64,000 nucleotides of DNA. It comes from Agromyces sp. H17E-10. Lineage in GTDB: Bacteria > Actinomycetota > Actinomycetes > Actinomycetales > Microbacteriaceae. The stretch is taken from contig NZ_CP095042.1 in the NCBI RefSeq assembly GCF_022919715.1, positions 62,001-126,000 of the forward strand, given 5' to 3'. Below the pieces are notes generated by a model that worked only from the letters and a program-made list of their open reading frames with translations, was not told the origin of the DNA and did no database searches. Below are positions 47,167 through 54,605 of the stretch, piece after piece (the first letter of the stretch is position 1; each line of letters starts with the position of its first letter). The position numbers were made by a program, and so were the translations under genes.

Positions 47167-47852
47167 TGGTCGCCGGTTACAGCGCCGCGCAGGTCCGCGC
47201 TGCGGAGCAGCCGCACCTCGCACGCGGCGAGCCGCTCATGCTGCTGGCGGCCGCGGCGCTCGCGGACGTCGTCCGGGAGCGGCTCCCCCGTGATGGCGAC
47301 GGCGCGCCCCTCGTGCTCGTGCTCGCAGGGTCGGGCGACAACGGCGGCGACGCCGCCCACGCGGCCGCCGACCTCGCAGCGACCGGCATCCGGGTCGAGA
47401 TCGTTCCGACCGGTTCGCGCCTGCACGCCGAGGCACGGGCAGCGGCCGTCGCGGCGGGCGTGCACGTGCTCGATGACGCGGATGCACCGACCGTCGCCGC
47501 ACGTGCCGCCGAGGCATCCCTGATCATCGACGGCATCCTGGGGACCGGCACGAGTTCCGACCCGTCGCTCCGTGGCCGTGCCCGCGAACTCGTGGCGGCG
47601 ATCCTGCCGACGCTCGCGGACGACGCGGGCCCCGTGGTGGTGGCCGCCGACCTGCCGAGCGGCGTGCATCCCGACGACGGCAGCGTGCCCGATCCGACCG
47701 TGCTGCCCGCGACCGTCACGGTCACGTTCGGTGCGGCCAAGGCCGGCTTGCTGATCGAGCCGGGGGCCGATCTCTCGGGCGAGGTGCACGTCGTCGACCT
47801 CGGCCTCGGTCCCGAGCTCGCGGCCTTCACCCGGCTCGTGGAGCGCGGCTGA
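47166..47852 (+). CDS. NAD(P)H-hydrate epimerase domain protein
   Basis: Repairs damaged NAD(P)H by epimerising the R-hydrate. It has 228 residues consisting only of the YjeF N-terminal domain: YSAAQVRAAE, LVLAGSGDNGGDAAHAAADLA (NNGGD-type motif), ASLIIDGILGTGTSS, VVAADLPSGVHPDDGS and VTVTFGAAKAGLLIEPG. The ADP-dependent dehydratase half that is usually fused in bacteria is missing and must lie elsewhere if present. Ends just before a strong hairpin. Confidence 0.9.
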   Translation: MVAGYSAAQVRAAEQPHLARGEPLMLLAAAALADVVRERLPRDGDGAPLVLVLAGSGDNGGDAAHAAADLAATGIRVEIVPTGSRLHAEARAAAVAAGVHVLDDADAPTVAARAAEASLIIDGILGTGTSSDPSLRGRARELVAAILPTLADDAGPVVVAADLPSGVHPDDGSVPDPTVLPATVTVTFGAAKAGLLIEPGADLSGEVHVVDLGLGPELAAFTRLVERG

Positions 47853-47858
47853 GACGAC

Positions 47859-47885
47859 GAAGCGCCCCGCGAGGCGGGGCGCTTC
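47859..47885. terminator. Bidirectional terminator
   Basis: Perfect 12-bp stem (47859-47870 with 47874-47885) and a 3-nt loop between convergent genes. The left flank ACGACGAAGCGCCCCGCG is shared with the terminator at 37000-37042. Confidence 0.7.
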
Positions 47886-47894
47886 AGCGACGGA

Positions 47895-48743
47895 TCAGTA
47901 CCAGTTGACGGCCTGCGAGTGCGACCAGGCGCTGCACGGCGAACCGTACGAACGCGAGATGTAGTCGAGACCCCAGGCGATCTGGGTCGCGGCATTGGTC
48001 TGCCAGTCGGCGCCCATGGTGGCCATCTTGCTGCCGGGCAGCGCCTGCGGGATGCCTGTGGCGCCGCTGGAGCCGTTCATCGCGGTGTACGACCACCCCG
48101 ACTCCTTCTGCCACAGCGAGTCGAGGCACTGGAACTCGCCGTCGCCCCAGCCGTACGTGCTCGAGGCCATCGAGCGCGCCGTCTCGCGCGCACCGTCGGG
48201 CGTGTTCGCGCGGGCGAGCGCCTCGGCTGCGGCCTTCGCCTTCGCCTCCTGCTCGCGGTCGTACTCGGCGGCCGCGGCGCTCGCCTTGGCCACCTCGTCG
48301 CGCGTCTCCTTGGTGAGGTCGGCGAGCTCGTCGACCGGCAGCAGCTCGTAGTCGCCGAGCGAGGCGACCGACGCCGCGAGGTTCGTCGTGTCGGTCTTGC
48401 CGTCGACCGCGGCGAGCGTCGCGCTCGCGGTCGAGAGCGTGTCCTCGGCGGTGGCACGCGTGCGTGCCGCGGCGATCGCGCTGTACGCGCCCAACTGGTC
48501 GTGCTGCACGCCCGTCGCCTCGGTCAGCGCCGTGGTCGCGTCGATGCGCGCCTGCGACTCGGCGGCCGACTTGACGGTGAAGCCGGTGCCGACGATGAGT
48601 GCGACGCCGGCGACGGCTCCCGCGAGCAGGAGGCGGCGCCGGTTCGCGCGCCGACGGATCGAGCGACGAGGGTGGTCGTCGAGGGCGATGCCGGTGGGGT
48701 CTTCGTGAATGGTCTCAGGGCTGGGGGAAGTCTGGTTCTGCAT
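47895..48743 (-). CDS. Secreted lysozyme/transglycosylase-like protein, copy 1
   Basis: 282 residues. A basic cytoplasmic N-terminus (starting MQNQTSPSPE) is followed by one membrane or signal-anchor helix (about 57-77), an Ala-rich coiled-coil region (80-195), and a C-terminal SLT-like domain: GWGDGEFQCLDSLWQKESGWSYTAMNGSSGATGIPQALPGSKM, with the likely catalytic Glu in QKESGW. The protein ends AVNWY. A paralogue with the same layout is encoded at 56462, with the same MQNQ start and the same GIPQALPGSKM core. A conserved 40-nt element lies upstream of both. Cleaves or remodels peptidoglycan, by inference. Confidence 0.88.
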   Translation of the reverse strand: MQNQTSPSPETIHEDPTGIALDDHPRRSIRRRANRRRLLLAGAVAGVALIVGTGFTVKSAAESQARIDATTALTEATGVQHDQLGAYSAIAAARTRATAEDTLSTASATLAAVDGKTDTTNLAASVASLGDYELLPVDELADLTKETRDEVAKASAAAAEYDREQEAKAKAAAEALARANTPDGARETARSMASSTYGWGDGEFQCLDSLWQKESGWSYTAMNGSSGATGIPQALPGSKMATMGADWQTNAATQIAWGLDYISRSYGSPCSAWSHSQAVNWY

Positions 48744-48813
48744 ATTCTCTGGAGTTGCTCGGTTCGTTCGTAGACGTGGGGGCGGCCCCGAGCACGGGCA
48801 CAAGTCAGACACC

Positions 48814-48853
48814 CTGCCTTCCGATTCTGGATGGATCCTCAGTTCTCCCTGTG
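48814..48853 (-). promoter_or_regulatory. Conserved upstream element, copy 1
   Basis: A 40-nt stretch 71 nt upstream of the hydrolase start aligns without gaps to 57477-57516 upstream of the paralogue (30 of 40 identical by eye). Shared minus-strand cores are CACAGG and TCCAGAA. Probably a common operator, promoter or leader element. Confidence 0.5.
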
Positions 48854-48894
48854 CGATCCATGGATGCGGCGGCGAAACGCGCGATACTCGGAGG

Positions 48895-49311
48895 ATGCTC
48901 CCAGCCGATGCATCCCCGTTCGCCGTACCCGCAGCCGAGGATCGCTGCCCCTGCCTGTCGGGGCTCACGTTCGGCGAATGCTGCCATCGGTTGATCGGCG
49001 GAACGGCGCACGCGCCGACGGCCGAGCAACTCATGCGATCGCGCTACACGGCCTTCGCCACGGGCGCGGCCGCCTACCTCCTCGAGACCTGGCACCCCAC
49101 GACGCGACCACGCGAGCTCGAACTCGATCCGTCGATCCGCTGGCTTCGACTCGACATCGCGCGCACCGAGCGCGGCGGACCGTTCGACCGGGAGGGAGTG
49201 GTCGAGTTCACGGCGCACTACCGCCACGACGGCGAGCGCGGCAGCCAGCACGAGACGAGCCGGTTCTCGAGGGTCGACGAACGCTGGTACTACGTCGAGG
49301 CCGTCGACTGA
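48895..49311 (+). CDS. YchJ/UPF0225-family SEC-C protein
   Basis: 138 residues of unknown function. The N-terminal metal-binding motif is CPCLSGLTFGECC, followed by the YchJ core APTAEQLMRSRYTAFATGAAAYLLETWHPTTRP and a C-terminal NTF2-like beta region (VVEFTAHYRHDGERGSQHETSRFSRVDERWYYVEAVD). The ATG at 48895 stands directly after GGAGG, an unusually short distance. Divergent from the hydrolase gene; the conserved element lies between them. Confidence 0.88.
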   Translation: MLPADASPFAVPAAEDRCPCLSGLTFGECCHRLIGGTAHAPTAEQLMRSRYTAFATGAAAYLLETWHPTTRPRELELDPSIRWLRLDIARTERGGPFDREGVVEFTAHYRHDGERGSQHETSRFSRVDERWYYVEAVD

Positions 49312-49397
49312 CCGGCGCGGTCGCGTCGAACGCGACAGCGGTGCTCCGCTGCGGGCGAACGCAGCCCGAGTCAAAGGGAATCCAGAGCTTCGCCGCC

Positions 49398-49403
49398 TAG
49401 CGT
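49398..49403 (+). promoter_or_regulatory. -10 hexamer, leaderless start of the alarmone synthetase gene
   Basis: TAGCGT with 7 nt to the GTG at 49411, which argues for that start over the GTG at 49402. Confidence 0.5.
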
Positions 49404-49410
49404 GGTGGTC

Positions 49411-50166
49411 GTGACTCCGCTCGACGGCACTCGTCCCACGAGGCATCCCGATGCACCGGCCATGCTCACCCCGCGCGCCCAGCGCACCCTCGAGACCATC
49501 GACGGCCAGACCCTCGACGAGATGCGAGCGCTGCGCGACGAGACCGAGCGGTTCATGATGCGCTACAAGTTCGGCATGGACGAGGTGATCACGAAGCTCT
49601 CGATCCTGCGCGAGGAGTTCAGCCAGACGCACGACTACAACCCGATCGAGCACATCTCGAGCCGGCTGAAGAGCCTCGACAGCGTCATCGAGAAGATGGC
49701 GCGCAAGGGCATCGAGCCGAACTTCGACACGATCCGCGACACGATCACCGACATCGCCGGCGTGCGCGTGACGTGCAGCTTCGTCTCCGACGCGTACCGC
49801 ATCTTCGAGCTCCTGACCGCCCAGCGCGACATCCGGGTGCTCAAGGTGAAGGACTACATCAAGGAGCCGAAGCCGAACGGCTACCAGAGCCTGCACGTCA
49901 TCGTCGAGGTGCCCGTGTTCCTCTCGACCGGGCCGTATCCGGTCGCGGTCGAGGTGCAGATCCGCACGATCGCGATGGACTTCTGGGCGAGCCTCGAGCA
50001 CAAGATCTACTACAAGTACGACCGGCAGGTGCCGCAGGAGCTCCTCGACGGCCTGACCGACGCCGCCCACACGGCCGCCGAGCTCGACACCCGCATGGAA
50101 CGGCTGCATCACGAGCTGCACGGGGTTCCGCGACTCCCCCACGTGCCGCGCGACATCGCGGTCTGA
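49411..50166 (+). CDS. Small alarmone synthetase ((p)ppGpp synthetase domain protein)
   Basis: Transfers pyrophosphate from ATP to GDP or GTP. About 251 residues containing only the RelA/SpoT synthetase domain; hydrolase, TGS and ACT domains are missing. Motifs are YKFGMDEVITKLSILREEF, IEHISSRLKSLDSVIEKMARKGIE, ITDIAGVRVTC, KEPKPNGYQSLHVIV (GTP/GDP site) and VAVEVQIRTIAMDFWASLEHKIYYKY (catalytic Glu). It resembles RelQ/YjbM-type enzymes used in stress responses, which are often controlled at transcription. The TAGCGT hexamer supports the GTG at 49411. Flanked by unrelated genes. Confidence 0.92.
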   Translation: MTPLDGTRPTRHPDAPAMLTPRAQRTLETIDGQTLDEMRALRDETERFMMRYKFGMDEVITKLSILREEFSQTHDYNPIEHISSRLKSLDSVIEKMARKGIEPNFDTIRDTITDIAGVRVTCSFVSDAYRIFELLTAQRDIRVLKVKDYIKEPKPNGYQSLHVIVEVPVFLSTGPYPVAVEVQIRTIAMDFWASLEHKIYYKYDRQVPQELLDGLTDAAHTAAELDTRMERLHHELHGVPRLPHVPRDIAV

Positions 50167-50214
50167 CCCCGCGGGCTCACGCAGTCGGGTGCCGGACGGC
50201 TCAGCCCGAACGGC

Positions 50215-50886
50215 TCAGCCGCCGAACGCCGCCCGCGCCTCGTCGCTCACCCGCAGCGAGCGGTCGCCGGGCACGCGTGCCACGGTGCCCTCCGCGAGGA
50301 GGACCTCGAGCACATGAGCACCGAGCGCGCCGGCGAGGTGCGGCCGCCGCTCGGTCCAGTCGAGGCAGCCGCGCACGACGGGCCGACGGCCCGCCGCCGG
50401 CAGGTCGACGAGGCGCAGCCGTTGGGCGAGCGGCCCGTCCGTCGCGAGCACGGCGCCCGTCTCGCCCGCCTCGAGCGGGGCGATGGACCGCTCCGCCACG
50501 AGCCGGTCCGCGATCCCGAGGGCGAGCCGGCCGGCGAGGTGGTCGTAGCACGATCGAGCCTCGGCGAGCCGACGCGCCGTCGCGGACTGCGCGTAGGAGG
50601 ACACCGGGCGTCGTGGTGCGAGCCGCTGCAGCGACTCGATCGCGTCGGCGACCTCGGACCCGGCGAGCTCGTAGTAGCGGTGCCGACCGAGCGGCCGCAC
50701 CCGCACGAGGCCGCCGTCGACGAGCCGCGCCAGGTGGGCGCTCGCCGTCGCGGCCGACACGTGCGCGATCGCCGCGAGCTCGCCGGCCGGCAGTGCGCGA
50801 CCGTCCAGCAGCGCGGCGAGCATCGCGGCTCGCGCCGGTTCGCCCATCAACCGGGCCGGGGTCGCGAGATCGGCGTCACCTTCCAT
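50215..50886 (-). CDS. ArsR-family helix-turn-helix regulator
   Basis: 223 residues. N-terminal winged helix: LATPARLMGEPARAAMLAALLDGRALPAGELAAIAHVSAATASAHLARLVDGGLVRVRPLGRHRYYELAG (about 9-78). A C-terminal domain of about 130 residues has the single-Cys patches ARSCYDHLAGRLALGIADRL and RGCLDWTERRPHLAGALG, typical of the long ArsR group that does not sense arsenic. The ATG at 50886 is 6 nt downstream of TATCGT. Divergent from the P450-like gene with a 64-nt gap, so it probably controls that gene and the PEP-mutase gene. Confidence 0.88.
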   Translation of the reverse strand: MEGDADLATPARLMGEPARAAMLAALLDGRALPAGELAAIAHVSAATASAHLARLVDGGLVRVRPLGRHRYYELAGSEVADAIESLQRLAPRRPVSSYAQSATARRLAEARSCYDHLAGRLALGIADRLVAERSIAPLEAGETGAVLATDGPLAQRLRLVDLPAAGRRPVVRGCLDWTERRPHLAGALGAHVLEVLLAEGTVARVPGDRSLRVSDEARAAFGG

Positions 50887-50892
50887 GAGGCC

Positions 50893-50898
50893 ACGATA
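50893..50898 (-). promoter_or_regulatory. -10 hexamer, leaderless start of the ArsR gene
   Basis: TATCGT on the minus strand with 6 nt to the ATG at 50886. It faces the -10 of the divergent gene 41 nt away, leaving room for one operator between them. Confidence 0.45.
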
Positions 50899-50938
50899 CG
50901 ACGAGGATGCTTCGACCGTCGACGAACCGTCGGCGTCG

Positions 50939-50944
50939 TAGCCT
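50939..50944 (+). promoter_or_regulatory. -10 hexamer, leaderless start of the P450-like gene
   Basis: TAGCCT with 6 nt to the ATG at 50951. Confidence 0.5.
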
Positions 50945-50950
50945 CGGTGC

Positions 50951-51811
50951 ATGTCCGTCATCCACGACCGCTCCGACGTCGCCCGCGTGCTCGACGACCC
51001 GGCGTGGCAGGTACCCGAAGCCGCCCCGGGCGACACCCCGTTCGCGCGACTGCGCGGAGCGGCATCCCGCTTCGTCAACGACCGCGTGCACGACGCGCGC
51101 CGCCGCGAGATCGACGCGCGGCTCGCGGCGATCGACGCCGTGCAGCTCGGTCGCGACGCCGGCGCGTGGGCGCAGGACGCGCTCGCGAGGGGCCGGGAAC
51201 CCGCCGAGATCGCGCGCCGCGCGCCCGTCGTGGTGCTCGCCGCCGCGCTCGGACTGGCCGACCCCGAGTCGCTCGCGGAGGCCGCCGCGACGGTCGCCGT
51301 GCCGTACGCGACCGGCTCCGTCGTCGACGAGCCCGCCGTCGATGCCGCCGCTGAACAGTTGCTCGGCGCAGCCGCCGCCGGTCGTCACGCGGCGCTCGAC
51401 GCGCAGCTGCTCGTGCAGGCGCACACGGCGACCGGCGCGCTCATCGCCACCACGCTGCGTCGAGCCGCCGCATCCCCGGCCATGCCGACCCCGCGCCTGG
51501 TCGACCTCGTGCTCCGCGACGAGCCGCCGGTCGCGTCGACCCGGCGCATCGCCCCGGCACGCACCGGCGAGACGGACGACCGTGACCGGGTCGACGGAGG
51601 CCCGCTCGGCGGCAGGCGACTCGACGAACTCCAGTTCGCCGACCGCGGACTCGTCGAACTCCGGCTCGACGGCCCCGACCGCGAAGCCCGGGAGGGGGCG
51701 CCGCCAAGGAACCTCGCCTTCGGCTCCGGCGCACGTCGCTGTCCCGCCTCGGTGCATGCCGTCGCGATCGCCACGGCCGTCGTCGACGTGCTCCGGGAGC
51801 CGTCGTGCTGA
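50951..51811 (+). CDS. Reduced cytochrome P450-like protein
   Basis: 286 residues, over 100 shorter than normal P450s, but several P450 landmarks are in order. These are an N-terminal FARLRGAASRFVNDRVHDARR region, an I-helix-like LLVQAHTATGALIATTL (153-169), LVDLVLRDEPPVASTRRIA (K-helix and following loop) and the heme loop FGSGARRCP with C264 as ligand. The Glu of the ExxR motif is replaced by Leu, and the stretch between K-helix and heme loop is drastically short. It may bind heme without classical chemistry or be a decaying P450. It overlaps the PEP-mutase gene by 7 nt, so the two are coupled. Confidence 0.72.
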   Translation: MSVIHDRSDVARVLDDPAWQVPEAAPGDTPFARLRGAASRFVNDRVHDARRREIDARLAAIDAVQLGRDAGAWAQDALARGREPAEIARRAPVVVLAAALGLADPESLAEAAATVAVPYATGSVVDEPAVDAAAEQLLGAAAAGRHAALDAQLLVQAHTATGALIATTLRRAAASPAMPTPRLVDLVLRDEPPVASTRRIAPARTGETDDRDRVDGGPLGGRRLDELQFADRGLVELRLDGPDREAREGAPPRNLAFGSGARRCPASVHAVAIATAVVDVLREPSC

Positions 51812-52626
51812 GCCCGGCCCGGTTCCGTGCACTCCACCGGCGCGGCGAGCCGTTGCTCCTGCCCAACGCGTGGGACCTCGCGTCAGGTCTCTGGCTCGCC
51901 GAACAGGGCGCCGACGTCGTCGGCACGACCAGCCTCGGCCTCGCGGTCGTGGCCGGTGAGCCGGACGGCGCCGGCGCGACGCTCGAGCCGACGCTCGAAC
52001 TCGCTCGGCGACTCGTCGCGGCGGGGATCGCGGTCACGGTCGACCTCGAGTCGGGGTTCTCCCACGACCCGGCGGAAGTCGCCGAGATCGTCTCGCACCT
52101 CGCCGAGCTCGGCGTAGTGGGGGTCAACCTCGAGGACTCCACCGTCGACGGTCGGCTCAGCGACCCCGAGCTGCTCGCCGCGAAGGTCTCGGCCGTCGTA
52201 CGCGGCGCGCCCGCGCTGTACGTCAACGCACGGACGGACGCGTTCTGGGTCGAGACGGGAGACTCCGTCGGCGAGCGCACGACGGCATCGCTCGAGCGGG
52301 CTCGACGCTATCTCGATGCGGGCGCTTCGGGTGTCTTCGTGCCGGGGGCGCTCGACGACCGCACCATCACGGCGCTCGTCGACGGCATCCCCGCTCCCGT
52401 GAACGTGCTGGCCCAGTCGGGCCGCTCGATCGACCAGCTCGCCGCGCTCGGGGTCGCACGAGTCAGCACCGGCTCGCTGCTGTTCAGGGCCTCGCTCGCC
52501 GCCGTCGGCGCCGTGCTCGAGGACGTCCGTGCGGGGGCGCGGCCAGGCACGGGCCGCCTGTCGGTCCCCGGGTACGACCGGGTCGCCGCGCTCGGCAACG
52601 AGACCGGCCCGGGCTCAACCGGCTGA
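51805..52626 (+). CDS. Isocitrate lyase/PEP mutase family protein
   Basis: 273 residues of the PEP phosphonomutase/carboxyPEP mutase group. Motifs are LLLPNAWDLASGLWLAEQGADVVGTTSLGLAVVAGEPDG, VTVDLESGFSHDPAEVAE, GVVGVNLEDSTVDGRL (metal-binding Glu/Asp) and LYVNARTDAFWV. Members cleave or form C-C or P-C bonds of small carboxylates; the substrate is not predictable here. Starts with GTG inside the P450-like gene. Its end overlaps the convergent ligD-type gene by 12 nt. Confidence 0.9.
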   Translation: MLSPARFRALHRRGEPLLLPNAWDLASGLWLAEQGADVVGTTSLGLAVVAGEPDGAGATLEPTLELARRLVAAGIAVTVDLESGFSHDPAEVAEIVSHLAELGVVGVNLEDSTVDGRLSDPELLAAKVSAVVRGAPALYVNARTDAFWVETGDSVGERTTASLERARRYLDAGASGVFVPGALDDRTITALVDGIPAPVNVLAQSGRSIDQLAALGVARVSTGSLLFRASLAAVGAVLEDVRAGARPGTGRLSVPGYDRVAALGNETGPGSTG

Positions 52627-53652
52627 CTCGTCGTCGACCTTCTTCGCTCGGCTCGGCTGCACCCGCGTGGGCTCACCCGGCATCTTCGGGAAGTCGGGCG
52701 GGAACGGCAGTTCGCCGAGCCCGTCCTCGAGGTCCCGAGCCCACCACTCGAGCAGGGTGCCGAGCCGGCCCGGCTTCGCGTGCATGTCGGCCCACGGGTC
52801 GCCCCGCTCGGCGAGGCGCCGCGGAACGGTGCGGATCGTGTGCGCGGCCGGGTCGGTGCGCTCGAGCTCGGACCACTCGAGCGGGCACGACACCGGCGCG
52901 TGCGGCAGCGGACGAGGGCTGTAGGCGCCGGCCATCGTGCGATCGCGGTTCGCCTGGTTGTAGTCGATGAAGATGCGGTCGCCGCGCTCCTCCTTCCACC
53001 AGTTGGTGGTCACCTGTTCGGGCAGCCGGCGCTCGAGCTCGCGGCCGAGGGCGATCACCGCGTGCCGGACGTCGAGGAACTCGTGCTCGGGTTCGATGGG
53101 GGCGAAGACGTGGATGCCGCGGCTGCCGGAGCTCTTCACGAAGCCGGTCAGCCCGACCTCGGCGAGCAGCTCGCGCAGCGCGAGGGCGATCGGCACGGCC
53201 TCGGCGAAGCCGGTGCCCGGCTGCGGGTCGAGGTCGATGCGCAACTGGTCGGGGAAGTCGCTGCGCTCGGCACGGGACGCCCACGGATGGAAGACGACCG
53301 TGTTCATCTGGGCCGCCCAGACGGCGCCGGCGGGTTCGTCGAGCACGAGCTGTGGATGCTTGCGCCCGCTCGGGTACGTGACCGTCACCGCCCGGATCCA
53401 GTCGGGTGCGCCCTTCGGCGGGTTCTTCGAGAAGAACTGCTCGCCGTCGACGCCGCCCGGGAACCGCTGCAACGACACCGGTCGGTCGCCGTTCGCCGCG
53501 ATGAACGCATCACCGACCGCGACGAGATACTCGGCGAGGTCGCGCTTGGTGATGCCCGCCTCGGGCCAGATCACCCGGGTGGGACTCGAGATCCGTACGA
53601 CGCGGTCGCCGTCGGGTCGGGGAACAGTGAGCTCGATCGCATCGCCGGCCAT
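52615..53652 (-). CDS. LigD-type DNA polymerase/primase domain protein
   Basis: Stand-alone polymerase domain related to the polymerase part of the NHEJ ligase LigD. It has 345 residues: DGDRVVRISSPTRVIWPEAGITKRDLAEYL, RFPGGVDGEQFFSKNPPKGAPDW, LRIDLDPQPGTGF (catalytic Asp pair), SSGSRGIHVFAPI and FIDYNQANRDRTMAGAYSPRP. No ligase or nuclease domain and no ku gene is adjacent. The -10 TAGCGT is 7 nt before the ATG. Convergent with and overlapping the PEP-mutase gene. Confidence 0.92.
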   Translation of the reverse strand: MAGDAIELTVPRPDGDRVVRISSPTRVIWPEAGITKRDLAEYLVAVGDAFIAANGDRPVSLQRFPGGVDGEQFFSKNPPKGAPDWIRAVTVTYPSGRKHPQLVLDEPAGAVWAAQMNTVVFHPWASRAERSDFPDQLRIDLDPQPGTGFAEAVPIALALRELLAEVGLTGFVKSSGSRGIHVFAPIEPEHEFLDVRHAVIALGRELERRLPEQVTTNWWKEERGDRIFIDYNQANRDRTMAGAYSPRPLPHAPVSCPLEWSELERTDPAAHTIRTVPRRLAERGDPWADMHAKPGRLGTLLEWWARDLEDGLGELPFPPDFPKMPGEPTRVQPSRAKKVDDESAG

Positions 53653-53659
53653 GGGTGCG

Positions 53660-53665
53660 ACGCTA
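53660..53665 (-). promoter_or_regulatory. -10 hexamer, leaderless start of the LigD-type gene
   Basis: TAGCGT on the minus strand with 7 nt to the ATG at 53652. Confidence 0.5.
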
Positions 53666-53703
53666 CCGGCTCCCGCCGACCCCGCGCACCCGTGCCGCGC
53701 GGA

Positions 53704-53982
53704 TCAGGCGGGAATCTGCTCGTAGCGTCGGGCGGCTCTCGCCCGGGCCTTCGCCGCCTCGACCTCGCGGTTCTTCGGCGGCGCACTCGTGACGAGGTCG
53801 TCGAGCAGGTGACGGGTGATGTGCGCGATCTCCTCGACCGCACGATCGAACGCCTCGGCGTTCGCCTTGGACGGCTTCGTGGACCCGCTCACCTTGCGGA
53901 CGAACTGCAGGGCCGCTGCGTGCACCTCGTCGTCGGTGGCGACGGGTTCGAAATTGTGGAGGGGATGGATGTTCCTGCACAT
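53704..53982 (-). CDS. DUF2277 protein
   Basis: 92 residues, function unknown. MCRNIHPLHNFEPVATDDEVHAAALQFVRKVSG is the DUF2277 signature, with the conserved N-terminal MCRNI. A basic Arg/Ala-rich C-terminus follows (NREVEAAKARARAARRYEQIP). The ATG at 53982 is 7 nt from TAGGCT (53990-53995), which itself overlaps the end of the upstream reductase gene. Probably both co-transcribed and separately initiated. Confidence 0.88.
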   Translation of the reverse strand: MCRNIHPLHNFEPVATDDEVHAAALQFVRKVSGSTKPSKANAEAFDRAVEEIAHITRHLLDDLVTSAPPKNREVEAAKARARAARRYEQIPA

Positions 53983-53989
53983 GCGGTGC

Positions 53990-53995
53990 AGCCTA
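53990..53995 (-). promoter_or_regulatory. -10 hexamer, leaderless start of the DUF2277 gene
   Basis: TAGGCT on the minus strand, 7 nt before the ATG at 53982, spanning the stop codon region of the upstream gene. Confidence 0.45.
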
Positions 53996-54523
53996 CGCCT
54001 CATCGGCGAGGATGGCTCGGCTCTTCGGTTCCGCGAGCGGCTGGAGCCGGAAGAGCCGGACCACCCTCCCCGACTCGCGTTCGTACGCCCGGTATCCCGG
54101 CCACTGCGCCTCGATGAGCGACCACGCCTCGTCGCGACCGGCGTCGTCGATGCGGGTGGCGCGCACCGGCATCCAGCGCCCGCGCACGGTGATCGACGCA
54201 TCGGGATGCGCCATCAGGTTGTAGGTCCACGCCGGATGCCGGTCGCGGGCGAAGCTCGTGCCGGCGACGATGGCGCGCCCGTGCCCGTCGGGCGTGTACA
54301 TGAGCGCGCTGTCACGCGGCTCTCCGGAGCGCGCGCCGGTCGTGTGCAGCACGAGCGAGGGCACGAGCAGCGCGCTGAGCTGCAGACGACCGCCGCTCAC
54401 CCATGCGACGAGCCGCTCGACGGGCGGCAGGAGCCGCGGCGCGGCCAACCGGAACAGACGAGTGCGGGTGAGCGGCGAGACCACGGATCGGACGAGCTGG
54501 ACGACGGTCGGCATGCGCCCCAT
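53993..54523 (-). CDS. Deazaflavin (F420)-dependent nitroreductase-family protein
   Basis: 176 residues of the Ddn/FDOR-B type, which use reduced F420 to reduce quinones or nitro compounds. The core is PSLVLHTTGARSGEPRDSALMYTPDGHGRAIVAGTSFARDRHPAWTYNLMAHPDASITVRGRWMPVRATRI, with the G-R-SG-x-PR and HPAWYxNL type motifs of the family. An ATG 9 nt inside (at 54514) is an alternative start. Upstream of the DUF2277 gene. F420 synthesis genes are not in the window. Confidence 0.88.
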   Translation of the reverse strand: MGRMPTVVQLVRSVVSPLTRTRLFRLAAPRLLPPVERLVAWVSGGRLQLSALLVPSLVLHTTGARSGEPRDSALMYTPDGHGRAIVAGTSFARDRHPAWTYNLMAHPDASITVRGRWMPVRATRIDDAGRDEAWSLIEAQWPGYRAYERESGRVVRLFRLQPLAEPKSRAILADEA

Positions 54524-54584
54524 TCTGCAGGCCCGGCCGACGGCACGTCGAGGTCAACCCCCTTGCCGCCGCCCCCCGGCGACC

Positions 54585-54590
54585 TAGCGT
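54585..54590 (+). promoter_or_regulatory. -10 hexamer of the small acidic protein gene
   Basis: TAGCGT, with TTGCCG 16 nt upstream as a possible -35 (54563-54568). Transcripts would include the AAGGAG ribosome site before 54606. Confidence 0.45.
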
Positions 54591-54605
54591 GGAAGGAGAC
54601 GACCG

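Noticed and set aside
48814..48853. c-di-AMP (ydaO) riboswitch upstream of the wall hydrolases
   Set aside because: These riboswitches precede similar genes in actinobacteria, but the conserved GGGGGACCCA-type core was not found here or at 57477.
50951..51811. Annotating this as an ordinary cytochrome P450
   Set aside because: Too short and without ExxR; only a P450-like call is supported.
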